This document shows, one piece after another, positions 6,582 through 11,451 of a DNA stretch of 11,451 nucleotides; the first letter of the stretch is position 1, and each line of letters opens with the position of its first letter. The notes below the pieces were generated by a model, which saw nothing but the letters and a program-made list of their open reading frames with translations, had not been told where the DNA came from and did not search any database. Where the stretch lies: the NCBI GenBank assembly GCA_947589335.1, contig CANPZH010000039.1, forward strand, positions 1 through 11,451, written 5' to 3'. The position numbers and the translations under genes were made by a program. This DNA comes from an uncultured Clostridia bacterium. Lineage in GTDB: Bacteria > Bacillota > Clostridia > Christensenellales > Borkfalkiaceae.

Positions 6582-8120
6582 ATGAAGAAGGTCAAGATCT
6601 TTGCTGATAAAAATCTGGCGATCGGGAAGATTCAACCCACGCTCTACGGTTCGTTCATCGAACATCTCGGGCGTGCGGTCTACGAAGGCATCTACGAGCC
6701 CGGTCATCCTACGGCGGACGAGGACGGTTTTCGCGGCGACGTCATCGGGCTCATCAAGGAATTGAACGTGCCGATCGTGCGCTATCCAGGCGGGAACTTT
6801 CTCTCCGGATACGACTGGCGGGACGGCGTCGGCCCCCGCGACAAGCGCCCGACGAGGCTCGACCTCGCATGGTTTTCGACCGAGACGAACGAGTTCGGCA
6901 CGGACGAATTCATGAAGTGGTGCAAAAAGACGGGCATCACGCCGATGATGGCGGTCAATATGGGCACGGGGACGGTCAAAGACGCCGCGCAGCTGGTCGA
7001 ATACTGCAACCATGCGGGCGGGACGGCGATCTCCGACGCCCGCAGGGCAAACGGCGCAGAGGAGCCCTACAACGTGCGCTATTGGTGCATCGGCAACGAG
7101 ATGGACGGTCCCTGGCAGATCGGACATCTCTCCGCGGACGATTACGGCAAGAAGGCGCTCGAGGCCGCGAAGGTCATGCGCTGGACGAACGGGGAGTTCA
7201 AGGAGGAAAACGGCAGAACGTGGGGGATGCAGCCGCTCAAACTCATCGTCTCGGGCTCCTCCAACCATGAGATGAAGACCTTCCCCGAGTGGGACAGAGT
7301 CGTCCTCGAGCACACCTATCCGCAGGTCGACTATCTCTCCATGCACCGCTATTACATGTACGACCGGGAGGACCGCGACCCGTTGGAGGACTTTTTGGGC
7401 TCGGCGGACGACATGAACGAGTACATCGGCACCCTCCGTGCGACGATCGAATATGTCCGCGCCAAGGTCCGCTCCGCAAAGCGTGTGCATATCTCCTTCG
7501 ACGAGTGGAACATCTGGACGGTCAACGCCCCGAGATCGGAGCCGCTCTGGAAGAAAGCGCCTCATCTGCTCGAAGACGTCTACACCTTCCAGGACGCGCT
7601 CGTCTTCGCGGGGCTGATGAACACGCTGCTCAACAATTGCGACGTCGTGCACATCGGCTGCCTCGCGCAGCTCGTCAACGTGATTGCTCCCATCATGACG
7701 GAGAAGGGCGGTGGCGTCTTCCGCCAAACTTCGTTTTATCCCTTCCGCTATCTTGCGAATTACGCCACAGGCGAGACGATGCGGACTTTTTCCGATCCGG
7801 ACCTGTTCGGGACGAAGTACGGAAGCGCAAGAGAGATCAACGAGTCGGTCACGCACGACGGCGCAAGGCGCTCGGTCTGCGTATCCGTCTGCAACTATGC
7901 GCAGGAGGACAGGGAAGCGGAGATCGAACTGCGCTCCTTCGGCGATCTGCGGGCGGTGGAGTACGTCGAGATGACGGATCCCGATCTGTTCGCGGTCAAC
8001 GGATTCGGAAAGGAGAAGGTCGTGCCCCATGAGAAGGCGCTGCCGGATGTTAAGGACGGTTCTCGCGTCATACTGCGTCTTCCCGCGATGAGCTGGAGCT
8101 TCTTGCGGTTTACCTATTGA
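6582..8120 (+). CDS. abfA: GH51 alpha-L-arabinofuranosidase (intracellular)
   Basis: A 512-residue enzyme close in length to the Geobacillus stearothermophilus AbfA (about 502). It removes alpha-1,2/1,3/1,5-linked L-arabinofuranose from arabino-oligosaccharides with retention. The GH51 clan-A motifs are complete. GSFIEHLGRAVYEGIYEP (23-40) and RYPGGNFLSGYDW (67-79) are the N-terminal family blocks. WCIGNEMDGPWQIG (168-181) holds the acid/base Glu173, and ISFDEWNIW (304-312) holds the nucleophile Glu308. MHRYYM (254-259) lines the sugar site, and the C-terminal beta-sandwich ends in SWSFLRFTY. ATG 6582 is preferred over an in-frame ATG 45 bases upstream because GGGGGA (6571-6576) precedes it and the family N-terminus (MKKVKIFADK) begins there. 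There is no signal peptide, so substrates must be imported, and the product L-arabinose goes to AraA. Confidence 0.96.
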   Translation: MKKVKIFADKNLAIGKIQPTLYGSFIEHLGRAVYEGIYEPGHPTADEDGFRGDVIGLIKELNVPIVRYPGGNFLSGYDWRDGVGPRDKRPTRLDLAWFSTETNEFGTDEFMKWCKKTGITPMMAVNMGTGTVKDAAQLVEYCNHAGGTAISDARRANGAEEPYNVRYWCIGNEMDGPWQIGHLSADDYGKKALEAAKVMRWTNGEFKEENGRTWGMQPLKLIVSGSSNHEMKTFPEWDRVVLEHTYPQVDYLSMHRYYMYDREDRDPLEDFLGSADDMNEYIGTLRATIEYVRAKVRSAKRVHISFDEWNIWTVNAPRSEPLWKKAPHLLEDVYTFQDALVFAGLMNTLLNNCDVVHIGCLAQLVNVIAPIMTEKGGGVFRQTSFYPFRYLANYATGETMRTFSDPDLFGTKYGSAREINESVTHDGARRSVCVSVCNYAQEDREAEIELRSFGDLRAVEYVEMTDPDLFAVNGFGKEKVVPHEKALPDVKDGSRVILRLPAMSWSFLRFTY

Positions 8121-8135
8121 GAGATTCACTGAGTT

Positions 8136-9308
8136 ATGGCAAAGAAACGCAGAAAAGGCGCCGCAGGTGCGGCGAAAAAACGTTCCGAAATCTTTTTGAT
8201 CTGCCTTGTCGTGCTGTTGGTCCTTCTGATCGCCGCGGGCGCCTGTTGGTACTTCTTTGTGTACCGCAAGGCCCACAAGGGCCCGTCCGCCGGGACGGAA
8301 GGCCCCTCGGGAGAACTTCCAGAAGAGCCCTCGGGCGGGACGGAGGCGCCTGCCTCCGAGGAGCTTGAGATCCATTTTCTCGAGCTCGGCAACAAATACG
8401 CGGGCGACTGCGTTTATGTGCGGGTCGGCGACGTGGATATTCTGATCGACGGCGGCTCGCGGGAAAATTCCGCGGACACGATCGAACGGTATGTAGATGC
8501 CTACTGCACGGACGGGATCCTCGAATACGTCATCGTCACGCACGGGCACCAGGACCACATCGCCGCCTTTGCGGGGAACAAGACCTATCCGAGCCTCTTC
8601 CGCCGCTTCGAGTGCCGCACGATCATCGACTTCCCGCGGACAAACAGCGATTCGGGCGTCTACCGCCGCTATGTGGAGGAGCGGGACGCGGAAGTGGAGG
8701 CGGGCGCCGTCCACTATACCGCCCTCGACTGCTGGAAGGAGGAGAAGGGCGCAAAGCGCAGCTATCCGCTCGCGGATGGGATCTCGATGAACTTCCTCTA
8801 CAACTATTACTACGACCACTCCTCGAGCGACGAGAACAACCACTCCGTCTGCATGTATCTCAGTCAAGGAAACTATAACTACCTCTTTACGGGCGACCTC
8901 GAAAAGGAGGGGGAGGCCTATCTCGTCGAATACAACGAACTTCCGCAGTGCAAGCTATATAAGGCGGGACATCACGGTAGCAGAACGTCAAGCACGGAGG
9001 TCCTGCTCGAACGGATCAAGCCGGAATACGTCTGCGTGTGCTGCTGCGCCGGAGCTCCCGAATATACGAAGGATCCCGATACCGTCTTCCCCACGCGGGA
9101 GATGCTCGAACGGGTGATGAAGTATACCGACAAGATCTATGTGACCTCGCTCGCGACGAACGTGGATCTTGAGGGCAAAAAGTGGGATTACACGTCTTTG
9201 AACGGAAATATCGTTGTCCGCTCCGACGGAACCGATTTCACAGTGACGGGGAGCAATCACTCGAAAATTTTAAAAGAAACGGAGTGGTATGCGGCAAACC
9301 GCGCATAA
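8136..9308 (+). CDS. Membrane-anchored ComEC-type metallo-beta-lactamase-fold hydrolase
   Basis: A 390-residue protein with a basic N-terminus (KKRRKG, KKR), one transmembrane segment (about 18-42) and a Pro/Gly/Ser/Glu-rich spacer (about 46-76), then a metallo-beta-lactamase domain that should lie outside the membrane. The domain shows GDVDILIDGG (98-107), the metal motif THGHQDHI (135-142), LFTGDL (250-255) with bridging Asp254, and KAGHHGSRTSS (276-286) with His279/His280. This order and the GHHGS-type motif are those of the C-terminal hydrolase domain of ComEC/Rec2 and its stand-alone relatives, proposed to be nucleases or phosphodiesterases. The competence-channel membrane domain is absent. 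A cluster YVCVCCC (298-304) is unusual for an exported domain. It begins 15 bases after abfA with only a weak ribosome binding site, so it probably depends on read-through from the sugar genes. Substrate unknown. Confidence 0.82.
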   Translation: MAKKRRKGAAGAAKKRSEIFLICLVVLLVLLIAAGACWYFFVYRKAHKGPSAGTEGPSGELPEEPSGGTEAPASEELEIHFLELGNKYAGDCVYVRVGDVDILIDGGSRENSADTIERYVDAYCTDGILEYVIVTHGHQDHIAAFAGNKTYPSLFRRFECRTIIDFPRTNSDSGVYRRYVEERDAEVEAGAVHYTALDCWKEEKGAKRSYPLADGISMNFLYNYYYDHSSSDENNHSVCMYLSQGNYNYLFTGDLEKEGEAYLVEYNELPQCKLYKAGHHGSRTSSTEVLLERIKPEYVCVCCCAGAPEYTKDPDTVFPTREMLERVMKYTDKIYVTSLATNVDLEGKKWDYTSLNGNIVVRSDGTDFTVTGSNHSKILKETEWYAANRA

Positions 9309-9324
9309 AATTTTCATTTTGCTG

Positions 9325-9353
9325 TTGCTTTCTTGTGAGATCCATGTTATAAT
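9325..9353 (+). promoter_or_regulatory. Sigma-A-type promoter (extended -10) for the surface-protein gene
   Basis: TTGCTT (9325-9330), a 17-bp spacer and a perfect TATAAT (9348-9353) preceded by TGT (an extended -10) lie between the hydrolase stop and the next ATG. Transcription should start near 9360, giving a very short leader that barely contains the AGAGGTG ribosome binding site (9361-9367). This separates the surface protein from the sugar operon. The flanking sequence is A/T-rich, and no clear terminator for the upstream operon is visible. Confidence 0.85.
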
Positions 9354-9372
9354 GTAAAAAAGAGGTGCCACT

Positions 9373-11052
9373 ATGATTGGGAACAAAACGAAACGAGGAC
9401 TGATACTTGCGGCGGCCGCGGCGTTTGCCGGCGCGCTTGCATGCGGCGCCCGCGTCTTTGTAGTCCGCGCCGACGGGAATGCGGCAAGCGTCGGGGGGAC
9501 GGAGTACGCAACGGCGGAAGAGGCACTTTCCGCGTGGACCGAGGGCACGACGCTCAAACTGCTCTCCGACGTCACGACGCCGACGATCTTCCTCGATCAG
9601 ACGAAGACGCTCGATCTCAACGGCTTTGCCCTTAAAGGCGACGGGAGCGGCTCCGTTCTGCGCGTCCGCGGAGCGACCCTCACCGTCTCCGATTCCTCCG
9701 AAAATCAGAGCGGCACGATCACGGGCGGGAAGTCCGGATCGGGTGCGGGGATCTACGTCTCCGGCGGCGGGCTGAACTTGACGGGCGGAACGGTCAAGGG
9801 CAACACGGCCGGCTGGGAAGGGGGCGGCGTCTTCCTCGAAAACGGCGCGACCTTCCGCATGACGGGCGGCGTCATCGAAGAGAACACGGCAGATTACGGC
9901 GGAGGTGTCTTCCTGAAAGAGAGCAGCGCGGAGCTTTCCGCGGGCTTTATCCGCAACAACACCGCCGATTTCAACGGCGGCGGGATCTATCTGTTCGGCG
10001 CGGGCGCGGATGCGTCGGTCACCCTCTCGGGGACGACGGTCTCGGACAACGAGGCGGCTTCCCTCGGCGGGGGCATTTCGGTATATAAGCGCGGCTCCGT
10101 CACCATGGCGGAGGGCGTCATCCGCGGGAATCGGGCGACCGGCGGCGCGGGGATCTATCTCCACGGCAGCAGCAGGGCCGCAGGCGACGCCGACGAATAT
10201 CCCGCAACGTTCACCCTGCAGAGCGGCGCGATCGACGGGAACACGGCGACCTTCAACGGCGCGGGCGTGCTCGCGGACGCGAACGGTTCCATCCGCATGA
10301 CGGGAGGCAGGATCTCCGACAACCGTTCCGAGAACGACGGAGGCGGTATCTTTGTCGGCAGCGGCGGATCTGCCGCATTCAGCGGAACGGCGAACGTCAC
10401 CTCCAACCGCGGCTTCGGCGGAACGAGCAACGTCTTCTTGGCGGAGGAGGATCTCGTCTCGGTCGATCCCGCTCTCACGGGGAGCCTCGGCTTCGGCATG
10501 CGCAGTCCCGCGACCATTCTCGACGGCAGCTATACCGGCACGGGCGCAGGGATCACCGCAGACGCGGAAAACTCCGAGATCGACGTGAGCGGCGGCGCCC
10601 TCAGGCTGATCCATACGGGGCTTGTCGGGATCGCGATCAGCAAGAGCCCGACGAAGACGGAGTACCGCGTCGGCGAGAATTTCGACCCCGCGGGCATGGT
10701 CGTCACCGCGATCTACGCGGACGGCAGAGAGGTGGAGATCACGGGGTATCAGATTTTAGACGGCAACAATCTGACCGCAAGCAGCAAGACGGTCACGATC
10801 GTCTACACAGAGGGGAGCACGACCGTGCGTACGACGGTCACCATCAAGATGACAGGCGGCGAGGGCGAGAACCCCGGCGGCAGCGGCGGAGATCCTTCAG
10901 ACCCGTCCGACGGGCCCGGGACGGACAATGACCGCGGGAACATCGCAATGTACTGGGGCTATGTCGCAGTCATATCGCTCTCCGTTCTCTTTGTTGCGAT
11001 TCTGATCGTCGTCGGCGTCACGACGCACGGATTCAAACGGAAAAAGAAGTAA
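9373..11052 (+). CDS. Surface-anchored beta-helix repeat protein with Ig-like (Big_3-type) domain
   Basis: A 559-residue exported protein of unknown ligand. Residues 1-33 form a signal peptide (NKTKR, an Ala-rich core, likely cut after VRA). Residues about 36-118 are an N-cap with TLKLLSDVT and KTLDLNGFAL. Residues about 122-350 hold about eight degenerate coils of 26-37 residues built on GGGI/VxL...TGGxIxxNTA, typical of right-handed parallel beta-helix (pectate-lyase-like) adhesins and polymorphic repeats. Residues about 417-493 match Big_3 Ig-like domains (SPTKTEYRVGENFDPAGMVV). Then come a Gly/Pro/Asp linker (495-520), a transmembrane helix (about 526-550) and a cytoplasmic KRKKK tail. 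There is no LPXTG motif, so anchoring is by the membrane helix. No catalytic residues of pectate lyases are evident, so binding to polysaccharide or host surfaces is likelier than catalysis. It has its own promoter. Confidence 0.85.
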   Translation: MIGNKTKRGLILAAAAAFAGALACGARVFVVRADGNAASVGGTEYATAEEALSAWTEGTTLKLLSDVTTPTIFLDQTKTLDLNGFALKGDGSGSVLRVRGATLTVSDSSENQSGTITGGKSGSGAGIYVSGGGLNLTGGTVKGNTAGWEGGGVFLENGATFRMTGGVIEENTADYGGGVFLKESSAELSAGFIRNNTADFNGGGIYLFGAGADASVTLSGTTVSDNEAASLGGGISVYKRGSVTMAEGVIRGNRATGGAGIYLHGSSRAAGDADEYPATFTLQSGAIDGNTATFNGAGVLADANGSIRMTGGRISDNRSENDGGGIFVGSGGSAAFSGTANVTSNRGFGGTSNVFLAEEDLVSVDPALTGSLGFGMRSPATILDGSYTGTGAGITADAENSEIDVSGGALRLIHTGLVGIAISKSPTKTEYRVGENFDPAGMVVTAIYADGREVEITGYQILDGNNLTASSKTVTIVYTEGSTTVRTTVTIKMTGGEGENPGGSGGDPSDPSDGPGTDNDRGNIAMYWGYVAVISLSVLFVAILIVVGVTTHGFKRKKK

Positions 11053-11061
11053 CTTTTGTGT

Positions 11062-11095
11062 GGAGCGGGTCGGCAGTTTGTTGCCGACCCGCTCC
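11062..11095 (+). terminator. Strong hairpin after the surface-protein gene (probable terminator, no U-tract)
   Basis: A perfect 14-bp stem ggagcgggtcggca/tgccgacccgctcc (11062-11075 with 11082-11095) with loop GTTTGT lies ten bases after the stop. It is far stronger than chance. However, it is followed by CTGCG and an A-run rather than T residues, so it is not a canonical Rho-independent terminator on the + strand. It may protect the 3' end, act as a pause or Rho-assisted terminator, or insulate the promoter 36 bases downstream. Confidence 0.6.
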
Positions 11096-11131
11096 CTGCG
11101 AAAAAAAAGTAAAATTCACCGTAAAAAACGC

Positions 11132-11160
11132 TTGCTTTTTTTCCGTAAGTTTTTTATAAT
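11132..11160 (+). promoter_or_regulatory. Sigma-A-type promoter reading into the tandem-repeat array
   Basis: TTGCTT (11132-11137), a 17-bp spacer and TATAAT (11155-11160) have the same hexamers and spacing as the promoter at 9325. An 8-bp inverted pair taaaaaac/gttttttа-type (11122-11129 and 11149-11156) flanks the -35 region and overlaps the -10, so it could be an operator or simply reflect the A/T-rich composition. The predicted start, near 11167, is about 15 bases before the first repeat, and no protein-coding gene begins in the window downstream. Confidence 0.7.
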
Positions 11161-11181
11161 AAGAAAGCTGAAAGCAACTGA

Positions 11182-11451
11182 TGTGCTATTGTGGCTCAGG
11201 CAACAGTGCAGCTGATTCGTAAGTCAACGGTCGCCGGTGTAACCGGCGGAGAAAAAAAGCAAGTTTATTGTGCTATTGTGGCTCAGGCAACAGTGCAGCT
11301 GATTCGTAAGTCAACGGTCGCCGGTGTAACCGGCGGAGAGATAAACAAGATTATTGTGCTACTGTGGCTCAGGCAACAGTGCAGCTGATTCGTAAGTCAA
11401 CGGTCGCCGGTGTAACCGGCGGAGAAAAAAGCAAGTTTATTACGCTACTGT
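11182..11451 (+). repeat. Tandem-repeat array: three 86-87-bp units plus the start of a fourth
   Basis: Units begin at 11182, 11269, 11355 and 11441 (spacing 87, 86, 86). Each has a 71-base core (11182-11252, 11269-11339, 11355-11425) identical in all three copies except one T/C change (gctattg, gctattg, gctactg). A 15-16-base A/T-rich spacer of related sequence follows (aaaaaagcaagtttat, gataaacaagattat, aaaaagcaagtttat). Inside each core are a 6-bp hairpin cgccgg-tgtaa-ccggcg (11232-11248 in unit 1) and a 5-bp hairpin tgatt-cgta-agtca-type (11213-11226). The array is cut by the window end, so copy number is unknown. The spacers are alike, which argues against CRISPR. The unit length shifts reading frame, which argues against a coding repeat. 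A promoter points into it, so a repeated structured RNA or leader is the leading guess; a plain minisatellite is the null. Confidence 0.9.

Noticed and set aside
8159..8174. Perfect palindrome cgccgcaggtgcggcg at codons 8-13 of the ComEC-like gene.
   Set aside because: It is explained by Gly/Ala codons in a GC-rich gene, and the 2-base centre gives only a small stem; a translational effect is possible but not supported.
6423..8867. An 814-codon minus-strand open frame across abfA and the ComEC-like gene.
   Set aside because: Codon-aligned shadow of two sense genes with strong family matches; same codon-bias explanation, and no ribosome binding site or domain.
9238..10614. A 458-codon minus-strand open frame over the surface-protein gene, and a similar one at 4937-5995 over the pyrophosphorylase gene.
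   Set aside because: Both are antisense shadows of well-supported + strand genes with motifs; neither shows a recognisable product.
11191..11388. A 65-codon open frame through the repeat units.
   Set aside because: The 86-base step between units 2 and 3 shifts the frame, so the repeat is not read consistently, and there is no Shine-Dalgarno sequence before the GTG.
11182..11451. CRISPR array.
   Set aside because: The repeat core is 71 bases and the intervening 15-16 bases are similar to one another rather than unique, and no cas gene is present.

Overview
The window is a compact, GC-rich stretch with every recognisable gene on the + strand. It carries an L-arabinose and arabino-/galacto-oligosaccharide utilisation locus, followed by a separately promoted cell-surface gene and a tandem-repeat array. 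Good Shine-Dalgarno sequences, a sigma-A-type promoter (TTGCTT-N17-TATAAT, seen twice) and a surface protein with a Big_3-like domain and a positively charged C-terminal membrane anchor point to a Gram-positive Clostridia-type anaerobe, plausibly from the gut. That placement is inference; nothing here fixes a lower rank.

Left part (1-2562): the 3' end of an FGGY sugar kinase (probably ribulokinase), then araD (L-ribulose-5-phosphate 4-epimerase), a 222-base gap holding a hairpin-rich inverted-repeat element, then araA (L-arabinose isomerase), closed by a clear intrinsic terminator. Together these convert L-arabinose to D-xylulose 5-phosphate (AraA, then kinase, then AraD).

Middle part (2580-9308): six tightly packed genes that look like one transcription unit starting 17 bases after that terminator. 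They are a small unknown protein, a GH36 alpha-galactosidase-like enzyme, a UAP1/AGX-like UDP-sugar pyrophosphorylase (GTG start overlapping its neighbour), a second small unknown protein, a GH51 alpha-L-arabinofuranosidase, and a membrane-anchored ComEC-type metallo-beta-lactamase-fold protein. GH36 and GH51 lack signal peptides, so they should act on imported oligosaccharides and feed free arabinose (and perhaps galactose) to the enzymes on the left. The pyrophosphorylase could move a released sugar into the nucleotide-sugar pool. No transporter or regulator lies in the window.

Right part (9309-11451): a strong extended -10 promoter drives a 559-residue exported surface protein (signal peptide, about eight right-handed beta-helix coils, Ig-like domain, Gly/Pro/Asp linker, transmembrane anchor). 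It is followed by a 14-bp-stem hairpin, a second promoter with the same hexamers, and at least three near-identical 86-87-bp tandem repeats that run off the window end. This promoter-fed, structured repeat array is the least explained element here. No rRNA, tRNA, transposase or CRISPR array was seen.
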